A stretch of 64,000 nt of DNA from positions 66,826,471-66,890,470 of the forward strand of contig NC_087063.1 of assembly GCF_963678635.1 (NCBI RefSeq). The letters run 5' to 3'. Each line of letters starts with the position of its first letter. Position 1 is the stretch's first letter. Source of the DNA: Symsagittifera roscoffensis. Taxonomy: Eukaryota; Xenacoelomorpha; Acoela; Convolutidae. The translations under genes were made by a program, and so were the position numbers. Positions 43,992 through 55,565 of this stretch are shown piece by piece. The notes under the pieces were generated by a model. That model saw nothing but the letters and a program-made list of their open reading frames with translations. It did no database searches and was not told the DNA's origin.

Positions 43992-44192
43992 GTATGTTGA
44001 AAATTCGGCGAGTTCGTCGACAAAAGTTTTTAAGGCCCATTTTTGTCTCGAAACAAGCTCCAATAAATTTCTCATTTGTAGAAAAACTTAAAGCTCAAGC
44101 AAAATGCAAATGAAATATTTTAAATAACAACCACCAAAAAGTTCAGCATGCTAAAATGTTCTCAGACTGCTTTTCACGAATCCTTTTTGCAG

Positions 44193-44421
44193 GTTCCACT
44201 GAACACAACAAAGCACGTGAACAACTCCAAAAAGTATGGTCATTCCTTGAGAACAACATGGACACCTGTGGCCTCACCCTTCTCAGGGCCATGTTCCGAC
44301 TGGATCCAACTCAGCTGCAGAGGTTCCCGTTCTCCTCGGATGAGTGGACCAAGATAGCATATGCAGATTACACTGGCCAGTTCGGAGAGCAGACTTCGTC
44401 CACGTGGTTTGTCCTGTTCAG
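44193..44421 (+). CDS. ADGB: ADGB exon 10 (globin A-B helices and following)
   Basis: Acceptor ttttttgcag, donor gtcagt; phase 1 in, 2 out. It encodes AREQLQKVWSFLENNMDTCG, LTLLRAMFRLDP, IAYADYTGQFGEQ and TWFVLF, a strongly conserved androglobin block after the IQ motif. Confidence 0.9.
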
Positions 44422-44768
44422 GTCAGTGACACTGTATGTTTCAAATATAAAAAATATATTCTTCTTCCAGAGTCGCCTCAAATAAGGTTTCTTTTCCTTC
44501 ATCGTTGTGATTTTTAATGATGAGAAGCCAGTGTGAATTGTGTAAATTGGTCCAAGTTTAACCCAAGTAAATAGTTGTAGAACAATTTTAATTGTAACTT
44601 TCGGTGAAGTATATAATTTCGGAGCTTCTTGAAAACCAAAATGCTCGGATTTTGAAACGAATAATCGTTTTTCAAAAAATATTCGCAGCAATTTGAATTT
44701 GGATTCTCGCTTTTTCAAAGTTTAATTGCAAAAATTAACGAATTTAAAACACCCTTTTTTCTCTACAG

Positions 44769-44922
44769 ATCGGTGTTCACAGTGGAAGACCCCGTTTTGC
44801 TGGTACCCAAACTGACCTCCTCCATTCATACCGCCTTCCTCAGAGTGGTGGACAACGATACAGGCAAAGAGATACCCAAAGTGTTCATGCGTGTCGCACC
44901 ATACACTTTCACTAAAAACCAG
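44769..44922 (+). CDS. ADGB: ADGB exon 11
   Basis: The acceptor is ctctacag; 51 full codons. It encodes SVFTVEDPVLLVPKL, AFLRVVDNDTGKEIPKVF and VAPYTFTKNQ. The only phase-compatible end is CAG followed by gcatgt, a GC donor. The next exon resumes with KGYTFF as in other androglobins, supporting a GC-AG intron. Confidence 0.85.
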
Positions 44923-45333
44923 GCATGTTCGATGTCAACGAAATTGTCCATTGTTTTATTTTTTTAAGTACGGTCTTAGTGAGTAAGTTTTTGATGCGAG
45001 TGCAAGCGTAACTTTTTCCCATAAAGTACACAATTAGCAGAAATTATTAGTTAATTAGGGTCTGTATAAATTCGAATGGCACAGAAAGTCAAAAGCTCAA
45101 TGTATATAAAGGGTGCGTTTGTTTAAAAAAACACCTGGAAAAAAGCGGTTTTTTGAACACTATAGACTTTTTTCGAAATCTTTTTGTCGGTCAATTTTCA
45201 ATTTTCTTCATTGATGTAAAAATTTTGATTTTCACTGGGCTAAGCAAAGTTTTAAAGGATTGAGTTTTGCGCGACCCCTTTTAAACAAGCTTTTGAAAAC
45301 TAAATAACTATTTCCTTTTGTGCCCTGTTCCAG

Positions 45334-45536
45334 AAGGGCTACACGTTCTTCTGTGAGGCCAGAACCACCGACCTCCCAGTGGCTAATGGACGATGGAGGA
45401 TGCGGCTGATTGGCAACCAGGCCCCCCTTCCCACCCCAATTGGTGCAGGGGAGGTGAACTCCAATCTGAACTCGAGTTTCTTCACCAGGGAAATTAAAGA
45501 CTACTACGTGCCAAATGAGAAGAACATTGTATTCAG
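45334..45536 (+). CDS. ADGB: ADGB exon 12
   Basis: Acceptor ctgttccag, donor gtaaca; phase 0 in, 2 out. It starts KGYTFFCEARTTDLPVANGR, continues WRMRLIGNQAPLPTP and ends REIKDYYVPNEKNIVF, a well conserved androglobin region predicted to be beta-rich. Confidence 0.9.
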
Positions 45537-45858
45537 GTAACAGAATTGCGAAGAGAAATTTTGAGTCTATTTTCATATAAATTTTGAAAACAAAGTTCAT
45601 AAAACAATTGATCGTTAATATCAAAGTCTGATCCAAAACGCAACATTTGATCCAAATTTTTGCTATGAGTTTTCTGTCTAAAAATGTTTTTCTCCATAAG
45701 TTTTTCAAGAAATTTTTCTTCATAAATATCAACATCTTCCTCGTAATAAAATAATTTCTTATGTGCAATCAGAGTTTGCCATCCCAAAATATATCGATAA
45801 CAGTAACCCCCCATCCATTGTAACTGATGTAGACCGATTTCTCTGTTTTCCATTCTAG

Positions 45859-46055
45859 GTACTCGGTGAAGGTGACAGAAGACCACCTGTTGAGTTTCCA
45901 GCTGCAGACTTCCAAATCAGATGTGTACATTGAACTGGAGATCCTGGACCACGAGCAGGTGTTGTTGTCGTCCAGAGGAAAGGGACACACTGTCCTTCCT
46001 GCATTTATATTCCACAGTGACTCTTCCTCTTCGTCTGGCGGAAGCAGGGGCGCAT
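45859..46055 (+). CDS. ADGB: ADGB exon 13
   Basis: Acceptor cattctag, donor gtgagt; phase 2 in, 1 out. It encodes YSVKVTEDHLLSFQLQTSKS, DVYIELEILDHEQVLLSS and GKGHTVLPAFIF, then a Ser/Gly-rich tail. It completes the conserved beta-rich module begun in exons 10-12. Confidence 0.9.
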
Positions 46056-46286
46056 GTGAGTCATCGAGATCCGAATCTTTCTAACTATAGCTTGATTATC
46101 CAATTGAATCCATTTTAGAACCCTCGCAAATGTGCAAAATTAATCTTGTAGTTGCCTCATTATTTGTATTTGTGATAACAGATTCAACCGAGGGCTTTTA
46201 AGTGAGTAAGTTAATGTTCACGAACATTTTTTTTTCAGGTTAATTACTTTTTTAGAAGAAAAAGTCCTCATTTCTTTTTGATTTAG

Positions 46287-46313
46287 TGGTAGACCGAAAG
46301 GACCCCGACGAAG
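46287..46313 (+). CDS. ADGB: ADGB microexon 14 (27 nt), paralogue of exon 18
   Basis: A 27-nt phase-1 symmetric microexon between tgatttag and gtaaaag encodes L-VDRKDPDE. The exon plus about 100 nt of downstream intron is repeated with divergence at 54045. The repetition, intact splice sites and preserved phase argue that both copies are real. Confidence 0.6.
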
Positions 46314-46739
46314 GTAAAAGGCACAAAAAATAAAATGTAACTGTTTGCTTCACAGTAACTTTTTGTTAATTTGTCATGTTTAGTTATAATTTGTATCGTT
46401 GGTGAAAAGTTACCAAATTATCAGCAGATTGTTGATAAGTTTATTTCTGTTGCAACCTCTAAGAAATAAAATTAGAAATTTGATTCTGAATTCCATTCGA
46501 TTTGTGCCGGAAATTTTCGAAATTTTCCTGAATTTGTAATGAAAAATCGTTTTGAAAGTTTTTCAGTTTCTTAATACCTATGCACTCAAAAATTGACCGC
46601 GTAGATCCAACGTGTCTTCAATACAACTATTTATCTTTACAAATTCTAGCGCCTTTTTGATGAGCTAATGGAAATTTTGAAATTTAGTAGTTCCTTGAAA
46701 TTCTTAAATTGTTGATAATAGGAGATACAAAAGCTTGTT

Positions 46740-47453
46740 GTTCCGACAACCGTTTGAAAAATGGGAAGGAACTTTGTATTCTGGTGTGTTTTAGTTTTTT
46801 TGTTCCGATCATTTGAAAAATTGGGAGGAACTTTATATTCAGGTATGTTTTAGTTTTTTTATTTCCGCTCGCAATCAGCTGTCACAAATGATCATCGGAG
46901 AATTAAGTGATATATCGTATCAACGTCCTTACAGTCGTGATTCAAATAACAATAAAATGGCAAAAAGTTTTCCCAGTGTCGAGAAAAACCGATTTGAAAG
47001 TTTTGGTTTTCTGTCTTAATTCCAGCAAATACAGCGAGCGAGCAGGCTTGCAATAGCTTATTTTAATGACCTAAAAGCTTTCAATAGCTTAATTTAATAC
47101 GCAAAAACTTAAATTTACTTGAATAACATTAGTTTTTTCGAGTATTTCAGCGCCTTTTTGAAATAAAAAACTTGCAATAAAAATGAAAACATTTTTCGCA
47201 ATTTTTATTCGGTTTTCTAGTCATTTTTCCACAACAATTGATTTTGATTTTGCTTATTGTTATTACTGTCAAATTTTCCTAATCTTTTTGTTCAGCTCCT
47301 TTGTTCAGCTTCGTAATAGTTTTTTTGTTCAGCTCCTTTTATCACAACACGCCGAAAAAAAACGCCTTTAAATTGAAAAAACATTTTGGTTGTAATTTTT
47401 AAGACTATGGTCCGAACATTCTTTGCTAGTAGCACATTAACCGGCTATCTTTG
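46740..47453 (+). mobile_element. HINE-B element (possibly two nested starts)
   Basis: GTTCCGAC-type starts occur at 46740 and again near 46801. The 3' end has ggtccgaacattctttgc, a weakened hairpin and a tail ending ctttg. It is followed after TT by the next family B copy. Confidence 0.6.
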
Positions 47454-47455
47454 TT

Positions 47456-48123
47456 GTTCCGACCATTTGAAAATGGAGAGAAACTTTGTATTCGGGTTTG
47501 TTTTAGTTTTTTTTTCTTTTTTTTACGCAAAATTAGCTACCACAAAGAATCATCGGAGTGAGCTGAGTGATATATCTTATTAAAGCTCTTTCAGTCGTGA
47601 CTCGAACATTCTTGAAAAATTTGAGAAAAGTTTTCCCGTATCGAGAAAATCGGTCTGAACTTCTTCGTTTAAATTCCGTTTTGATTTTTCGTTAAAATCG
47701 AGCGAGTAAAAATGAGCGAGCACGTTTATTTACGCTTAATTTAGGCAGTATACAATATCTTATTTATGCTTAATTTCAAATTTACTCAATTGAAATTTGA
47801 TTTTGACCTTCTGATGCAATTTTGAGAATCAAAAACTTCAAAACTGTAAATAGTTTTTTTGCAAAAAAAATGAGAAAAAATTTGAATTTTAAAAAAAAAA
47901 TTTTAAATTTTTTGAATTGTTTTTCTAGTAATTTTTCTTCAAATTCTCTTGTCCTGTTTGCTTATATTACTATGACTGTCGAGTATGCTTATTTAATTGT
48001 CTCACGTCAGATCATTTGTTCACACAACGCAGAAAATTTTACACTAATTTGAAAAAATTGTAGTTTTTCAAAGACCATGATCGGAATATTCTGTGCCAAA
48101 TGCACAGTAATCGGCTATCCTTG
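47456..48123 (+). mobile_element. HINE-B element, head-to-tail with the previous copy
   Basis: Starts gttccgaccatttgaaaatgg and ends ctgtgc-caaat-gcacag plus tail ccttg. Only TT separates it from the element at 46740-47453, as expected for insertion at TT by Helentron-type elements. Confidence 0.65.
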
Positions 48124-48470
48124 TTCAACTTTTCTTTCCTTCCATTTTTGATTCTTGCGTAATTTCTCTGATATTTCTTAAGTAAAACAGCCCTTGTCTT
48201 ACATCCTTGTATTGAATTTTTTTCTGTTTTCTTCTAAGTTACAATAATTTTTTAATTGCCTGCCCATGTTGAATGCTGTTTAATTTGTTTTCCTTTAAAA
48301 CCTCACTTCGTCCCGTTTTAAGAATTTAATTTTATCCGAAAACAATTCCAATAATTTTGTTGAGCACTCATTAACACCTTGAATTAAACAACTGATTTTA
48401 ACACAATTTTTAGTGTTGATGATGTACAAATATCTAGTAACAAATATTGTATTTTGTTGTTTTCTTTCAG

Positions 48471-48488
48471 CCGTGGATCCTAAAAATG
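48471..48488 (+). CDS. ADGB: ADGB microexon 15 (18 nt), tentative
   Basis: Acceptor gttttctttcag and donor gtttgt enclose 18 nt encoding A-VDPKN in symmetric phase 1. It echoes the DP motif of the 27-nt microexons. Skipping it would not change the frame, so only RNA evidence can settle it. Confidence 0.4.
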
Positions 48489-48864
48489 GTTTGTTAGCTT
48501 GCACACTAGATCCAAAGACACCAATCATTGGCATGATTATAGAGTTGTAAAAAGTTAGAATAGTCAGAATGAATTTGAAAGAACAAATAACCTACTCTAG
48601 AAAGTTTTAATTTGCAGACATAATTATTTTTCAAGTTTACAAATTTGAAATATTAAATCAAATTTTCTTCGAAATCAACAAATTTTTCTTTTTGATTGTT
48701 TTAAGTAATTCTGTCTATCCGAATTTTTGTACAAAAATCTTTTATATGCAAAATAATGCCCGAGAAAAGCTCACTGTGGTCGAGTTGCTTGTTTGCGTGC
48801 TTATCCGCGAAATAATCAAGAAAATTTGGTTTCATTAATTAAATATTTGGTTTGTATTTTTCAG

Positions 48865-48995
48865 CGTCGAAGACTAAACGTTCAGTGTCGGGAGATAGAA
48901 AAGCGAGTGCAAACAAGAAGGCGACCGAAGTGCAGATTGCGGCGGACCAATCAGCTCCCGCTGAGAAAGAAGCGGAGCCGGAAACAAAGGCGAGA
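48865..48995 (+). CDS. ADGB: ADGB exon 16 (Lys/Ala/Glu-rich linker)
   Basis: The acceptor is tttttcag; the donor gttaaa is weak but gives phase 0 as exon 17 requires. It encodes SKTKRSVSGDRKASANKKAT followed by Ala/Glu-rich residues, a disordered linker like the one mammalian androglobin has before its KYIIQ block. Confidence 0.65.
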
Positions 48996-49765
48996 GTTAA
49001 AAATTAAAAAAACATGCTGCGCTATCTGGGCAACCTTGATAATTGTTCTGAATGTTAAAGAAAGTGACGAATTAATTATGCTGGGGCTGGTTTTTTTTGT
49101 TCAGAATTTTGAAGACTTTTGACGGAGTATTTGAGCTCGGGTTGTTTTTTCTCCGGGCAAATTTCGAATTTTTAACTTCCCCGACCTTTTTTTTGGTCGA
49201 TGATCAAAATGATTTTTTGAGCACTCCCAGAACACAAAAAGACCCTATTTTGACACCAAAAGACCCTATTTTGCAGGCTAATTGTTGAAAAAATGGGTCA
49301 AAAAAGCCGTTTTTGGCACTTTTAGAAAAATTTAATAAAAAAATTGCGGTATTTTCGGCACGCGCTCCCCTTCAAAATTCTTGTATATTTTTTTTCAATT
49401 TTTTTGTTATTAAGATTTCCTAATTGATTGAAAATTTTGCCTATTGATCAAATTTTCTTCAGTTTGGTTTGTTTTATTAAGCTGATTTTTTCCTTAGAAA
49501 TCCAGAGTTAAAATTTTTTCCGAATTTGCTTTTTCTATTTCCGAAAGTTCAGTTTTTTTCGTTAATCTGTTGGCTATGTTTAATTTGCAGTTTGGAAAAA
49601 ATTATAATTATTCTAGTGTCAGCTAACTGACTTTGCATTATTTAAAGGGGATGTCAGAAAAATCCCTCAAGACATCTTCTATGCCATCAGAATAGTCTCC
49701 GGTGATGTCATATCTCTCAATCTGCTTCTGGATTCTAGCTAAGAATGTGTTCTTTTTCTGTTTAG

Positions 49766-49877
49766 CCACACAAGTACATTATCCAGGCGCGTGTGTTGCG
49801 CAAATCATGGCCCATCTCCCAATCTGCATGGGCGCACGTGGCCATGCTCAAGGAACAGGAGAAAGAAGAAATGAAAG
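49766..49877 (+). CDS. ADGB: ADGB exon 17 (KYIIQ block)
   Basis: Acceptor ctgtttag, donor gtattg; 37 codons plus one base. PHKYIIQARVLRKSWPISQS then AWAHVAMLKEQEKEEMK matches the conserved androglobin segment with KYIIQ and SWP, which anchors this part of the gene. Confidence 0.85.
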
Positions 49878-50399
49878 GTATTGCTGATGTTTTTTTACAA
49901 AAATTTTACTTAATTTTGCTACTTTTTCCTCATTTACTCGAAAACTTGGATTCGTTTCAATGTGCAAAATTTCAATGGCGAAGTAGTATTTTATAGGGGT
50001 GAAAGTTTTTACTTGGTAAAATAAGGGAAAAAGCTTACTAAGTCGGCGATATGCGATGATACTATAGTAGTAATTCAAATTGGGTCAGCTGAATAAGGTT
50101 GAAACTACTGTTTGTTAAAACAGGTATTATGAAAATGTATGAGATCGGGTTTTTATTTTTTTTTTTTTTTCAATTTTATTTTCTGTGGCGCTTTGGAAAA
50201 AATTTTCTCTTTTCTCAAAAGTTTTAATTTTTCTCAAAAACTACTCAAAAACCTATTTTCATAATAAGTAGTACCAATGGAATGTCCGCCTACTTCCTTG
50301 AGTGCCTGTATAATAATCCCCTAGTCTCTCTTTTTTTTATTTTATCCCACTTTCTACAGACTTCTTTTTTTTAAAGTCTATTTTTGACCGCTATTTTTG

Positions 50400-51075
50400 G
50401 ATTTTTTTTTGATTTGCTCAAAAATTGCCCACTCGAATCTGTGATTTTGAATTCAATGGATAGAACGGAAGTTGGAAAGTTCCTCTGAATAAACGGCTAC
50501 ATCCAAGATTTTTTACAGAAAAAATTATGGTCTTCAGAAAATTCAAGTTTTTGTTTTTTTTACGTTTTTGAAGTTTTTCTCAAAAACTACCCTCCCATAT
50601 CTGAAATTTTTGTTTCAATCAAAAGAAAAGCTTTTTGAAGATCCCACACATAGATAATTTTGCCTAAGTTTTTTCCATAAAAAGTTATGATCTTGGCTAA
50701 AGTCAAATATTTCTCAATTTTTTGGAACTTTTTGCTTTTTCTCCTAAACTACCCCCCCCCCCCAGAGATTTGAGCTCAAACGAAAGAACAGTTTTTCTGT
50801 ATATAAAAGTTACGCCCTTTTTTACTCAAAATTTTATAGCACTCGGAATAGTCAAAATTTGATTTTGGACCGTTTTTTTTTCAAACTTCTTTGACTTGTC
50901 TCGAAAACTATCATCCCAAATCCTAGATTTTAAGCTCAATAAAAAAAGGATTGATCGAAGCTCTTCTGTATAAGCGGCGTCGTCCAAATTTTCTAACAAA
51001 AAAGTTGTTTGATATCAAAGGTTTCATCGAAGCAACAGGTTGTGGGAAGCTTCGGTGCATAAGCGGCTACGCCTT
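50400..51075. repeat. Degenerate tandem repeat of about 160 bp
   Basis: The phrase ctcaaaaact-acc recurs in diverged form near 50418, 50576, 50739 and 50900, each followed by an aaattt/gagctcaa phrase and a gtataagcggc-like phrase. A related sequence appears near 62300-62520. No coding signal. Confidence 0.5.
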
Positions 51076-53432
51076 TCAATTTGTCAGAAAAATGCTACAT
51101 TTTTGGGAAAATAGCTTTTTCTTCAAAAAAAAATATTTTTATTTAATTAGAAAAATAATGAAGATTTTGATTGAAACCCACTTTTTGAATTTTCAAAACT
51201 ACATATTCAACACTATCAGTACAACAAATTAAATAAGTATCAAACAGGTGCCTACAGCATTAACTGGGATTTCAAAGTTAACTTAAAATGAGAATACAAA
51301 GTTTTAATATCAGATTTGCACTTTTCTAATGGTGGTTTGCATGTTTTGTAGATTCATAACTATGCTCATATTTTTTTGGTGATAAAAGATAAATGTTAAA
51401 TTTTCCAGACCTGCCATAAGATTAAATTAGTCTTATAAAGGAATTCTATACTCTTCAGCGCTTCATTAAAATGCCTCCATTCTACATACCGGTTCAAAAA
51501 TTTAAGCTTTTTTGTTCTGAAAATCAGTTAGTAGATTCCGTGAATCCAATCAATGCTACGTTTATCAATTACACTCACATACAAAGCTAGGTTTTTTCCG
51601 TCTCGATCGATAAAGATGTATAATATATTACATGATGTAAAAAAATCGTTGGGGTTGTTTTCTTCTGCACTGAGAAACTTGAAGTTAAAATCGACTTTTA
51701 TACTGCTATTATACAGTATAAAACTCAATTTTTGGTGTTCTTTCTCTTGCCTAAATTGATTTAAAATTGGTACAAACGGTAAGAAAAAATTGAGTCCATA
51801 GCCTAAAAAATTTGAATTTATTTGATCTGAATCAAAACCCATCAAAATGTCAACAAATTGGATTAGACTTAACTAGTGCTTTTGTTTCGAAACTTGACCA
51901 AAAATCTGTAATCAAGAGAAATCTCCAACAGTGCGCCAGAAAGCAGTCACCGCAAACTATTGAGTTACAGGGAATCTTTTTAAATTTTGCAAATCTAAGG
52001 GTTCCGCGGTGATGAAAAGTAATAACTTTTTTCATATGCAGTCCCATTATCAACGTTCTTGATGCATTTTTGTTAGTCAAATAAACATAAATTTGAAAAA
52101 CTCAATTTGAAACATTTCATTTTGATGCCAAAATGTTACATAATTTGTTACACATTTGTTTTTTTATTCAGTCAAAACATCAACACGAAAAGTCATTTGA
52201 AAATATTATGTTGTTGTTTTATTTCCAATTTTCTCTATCTGAATATATAAATTGTATGAGCATGAAAAAGAGTAGATTAAAATTGGTTTAAACCGATTTA
52301 TATAAAAGCGTGCTGCTAAAATAAGTGTCGCTAAAATTTGTATAAACTGGATGAAAAGTGACACAATGAGTTTAGATTTGATTGTGTTTTTTCTGTTTTT
52401 GCTTCGGTTTTTACTGAGTTTTACGGTCTAAAGAAAAAAAACTTTTTGCTGGTAAAAGAATATTTTTGCAATAGGTCAAAAGCTTCAAAATTTTTATTAG
52501 GCAAAAAATCTGCTCCTGAACGATGTATGTTACTGAATGAAAATCATATTTTATGAAATAAAACGATGAAATTAATTACTTTTTTCACGTATATTGATTG
52601 TATTATGGACATTATCCAAGCGAGCATGTTCAAGAGATCAATTTATTCCGAGCAGGGCTCATTACCTGTGTATTTTGTGAACTGTAATCGGATTCCACAA
52701 CAGATCGAAAACAAATTTGTTGCGGAATACGCAACATTATTAGTTTTCTTTGATCTTCTTTGCTAATTTGGATTTCACCAGCAAGATGCTAAAACGCTGT
52801 TTTGCTCAAAATCGCTCCAAAAGCAGGCAAATTTGTAGAATCCTCAACCAATCCGGAAAAGTTTGTGGAATCCACAAACAATAATTTTTGTATAGTAAAA
52901 TTACGCTGAATCTGCAACTGCAAGCGGAATTTTCAAATTGCAATTTGAATCAGCAAAATGTAAACGGAATCCGCAAATTGTTGCCGGCATCCCCAAAATC
53001 TAAGTGGAATCCGCTTTTATTTGCGGAATCCGAAAGAACTAGCTATATTTGCTTGTTGCGGAATCCGCGACAAAATTAATGTGCCGACTAAAATTACGTT
53101 ACATTTATTTGAGCGCGGAATCCTCGGAAATTTTGTCCACTTAAATTTTGGAACAACATTAAAGACTTTTTTCTGGACTCTAGGGACCTACATTCATCAA
53201 ATTGCGCGCCTATCCATTGCACTGTTTGGCCTCGTAATGGTTAACTTATTCGAAATTAATAATATTTTAATAATTCCCCAAAAAGACATCATGAATATCG
53301 GTTTCGCACGTTCATGCAAAAGCAGGAAGATGATGAAAAGGCGTGGGAAATGTGTTGAAGACAGTTTCTCTAACTCAAAAAGGCATAATTTAAGCCAACG
53401 TTTTTAGTAGTTCTCCCATGTTCTCTGGATTA
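51076..53432 (+). other. ADGB intron segment, no gene seen
   Basis: AT-rich with no exon-like stretch. Between about 52825 and 53130 the phrase GGAATCCGC and variants recur about ten times in irregular spacing, partly as the palindrome gcggaatccgc. Confidence 0.45.
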
Positions 53433-53440
53433 AGTGGGTC

Positions 53441-53838
53441 CAGTAGCGTAGTTAGTAGGTTGGGCGGACGCCTCTTTTCACGAATTCCACCCCCTGCCGA
53501 CCCAAAGGGTCCTCCTTTTGTACTATCTTGAGATATCTATCCATTTTTGGCTGACTGATCCTAAAATTTTTCTAACGGTGCCAATATATACTAAATTTGA
53601 GGGGGAGCGCGTGCCAAAAAACGCATTTTTTTGGTCAAAATTGTCCGAATAGTTCCTAAAAACGCCCCTTCTTTTGGTTGGTTTTTTTTAAAAATTTGCC
53701 TACGGCGAAGAGTCTTTTTAAGGATTTGGGAGAGCTCATTAAATATCAGTTTAGCCAAACTAAAAAAGGTTGACAAAATTTTCGCTACGGTTTTGAAAAT
53801 CCCCCCGCTCCCTCGAGAAAATCCTAGATCCGCGCCTG
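53441..53838 (+). mobile_element. hAT-like MITE with 8-bp duplication
   Basis: Begins CAGTAGCG, ends GATCCGCGCCTG. The flanks agtgggtc (53433-53440) and agagggtc (53839-53846) agree at 7 of 8 bases, consistent with the 8-bp duplications of hAT elements. No transposase. Confidence 0.7.
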
Positions 53839-54044
53839 AGAGGGTCTCTTCAACATCGGGATCGTTCTTTTTATAGTTGTAAATTTTGGAGGTCAGCTGA
53901 TCTCGTTGTGTCCTTCTAAGATACAAAATTTTGTTTCATATTCATAAAAATTGTCTGCGTTTTCTTATATTCTTGGTGAATATCTTCTTCTGTTCATCTT
54001 AATAATCGCTCTCTAAGCAAAATTCAAATTCATTTTCAATTTAG

Positions 54045-54071
54045 TACGCGGCCGAAAGGATCCAGAAGAAG
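54045..54071 (+). CDS. ADGB: ADGB microexon 18 (27 nt), duplicate of exon 14
   Basis: Acceptor caatttag, donor gtaaaaag; symmetric phase 1. It encodes V-RGRKDPEE, very close to exon 14. Similarity continues through about 100 nt of the downstream intron (shared aaaaaata, gtttcacagtaac, aacttgtcatgt). Confidence 0.6.
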
Positions 54072-54281
54072 GTAAAAAGCACAAAAAATACAAATTAACT
54101 GTTTGTTTCACAGTAACTTGTTGTTAACTTGTCATGTCTGCCTATCATTCGTATCGATGAGCAGTAACCATTAATTTCAAACGGTTAATTAAAAGCTCGT
54201 TTTTTTGGTAAACTTATTTGTTGCATTACCTCTTGTAACTTGTCTTGTGAGATTAAGATGTGTTCATTTTCATTGACACAG

Positions 54282-54390
54282 ATCTGGTTTTAGCTAATTT
54301 TGACGAAAGACCAGGCTCCTCTCGTTCTAATGCGGCAGGTGGGGCAAAATCTGCAAAACAGTCTACTTCAAAGAATCTCAAGCCGGAAAA
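54282..54390 (+). CDS. ADGB: ADGB exon 19 (linker)
   Basis: Acceptor ttgacacag, donor gtaagg; phase 1 in, 2 out. It encodes DLVLANFDERPGSSRSNAAG then a Lys/Ser-rich stretch ending NLKPE. The split Lys codon is completed by exon 20, which supports the join. Confidence 0.7.
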
Positions 54391-54686
54391 GTAAGGATTT
54401 TTTTATTTAACAGTCATAATCCTATTCCAAAAGTTTAATTTGAAAGCTCAACAAAGATGTCGCTAACTTCCAAGAGATTATCGAGTAAGTTGCATCGTGC
54501 ATGTGATTTCGAACCGGCAAACATATGATTGCTGGGCAACCTTCACTACGTCTGCGCTAAAAGGGATAACTTTTATTGTTTATCCTCAAAGCTAGAGGAG
54601 CAGCTATTGTTGATTACAAAGGCTAATATTCGTCTTCGTTTGCTTTACGATTCAATTAGCAAACTTTATAAGGGAATGGCTACTGG

Positions 54687-55058
54687 CAGCCGCGGATCTA
54701 GGAATTTCTCGAGAAGGGGCGGGTTTTCAAAAAAAAATTGAAAATTTTGTCGACTTTTTATTTGCAGGCCGGACCAAATTGATTTTCTGAACCACTATAA
54801 AGACCCTGATATGACAAAATTTTCTGCGCATTTTTAGGCACTTTTTAAAAAATTTCGGCCAAAAATTGCAATTTTTTCGGCGCGCGCTCCCGTCTCAAAT
54901 TTAGCATAGATTGGCGCCAAAGGCGCTTTTAGAGATTTTTTAAGGTCAGCCAGTCAAAAATGGATATCTCAAAATAGTACAAAGGGGGAGCTTTTGGGTC
55001 GGCAGGGGGTCGAATCCCTAAGAGGAGGGCGTCCGCCTTCCTCCTGAATCCGCTACTG
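54687..55058 (-). mobile_element. hAT-like MITE, reverse orientation
   Basis: Begins cagccgcggatctagg and ends gaatccgctactg, the reverse of the copy at 53441. ctactggc occurs on both sides, a possible 8-bp duplication. The duplicated segment at 56869 resembles the empty site. Confidence 0.65.
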
Positions 55059-55263
55059 GCGAGGAAAAAAGTAAAACTTTCTAATAAATCATTGTATTTC
55101 AAGCGTATTTCTAGAAACACTGCCCCATAATTTATGGTACATTTTTGTTTAAAATTGCTGCTAACTGTTGCTTATTTATTTTCTCTGTTTGTATTTAAAT
55201 TAACAAAACTGATTTGATTTTAAGGTCGCAGCTCAGAAGGTGATGTCTTTTTTATCCTACGTT
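55051..55263. repeat. Segmental duplication A, copy 1
   Basis: Near-identical to about 56869-57081 (ggaaaaaagtaaaactttc through tcctacgtt), placing an intronic fragment on both sides of ADGB exon 20. Confidence 0.8.
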
Positions 55264-55565
55264 TTGTGTCTTTTATTGAAACTCTGGTGATGTGATGATT
55301 TGGATTGAAATTCGGTATTTTAGGTCGGAATTCTGATAATTTTGATTTAACAGTTGTAGTGGTTCACTCGATACTGTCACCTTTTAAGAGGACTGATGGT
55401 GAAAGTACTTCCAGAATAATTAAACACACGTTTGAACGTTTGATTCACATAGCTCATCTGTTTTCTGAGAGGTCCTCAAAATATTCCATGTTTCTGTGAA
55501 ATCAAAATGCCATTTTTTCTAATTTTTTTTTTGTAAAACTTGAAAAAAATTTTGTATGACATTAG

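Noticed and set aside
45232-45990. Long minus-strand frames over ADGB exons 12-13
   Set aside because: They are antisense shadows of conserved exons; the plus strand has matching splice sites and homology.
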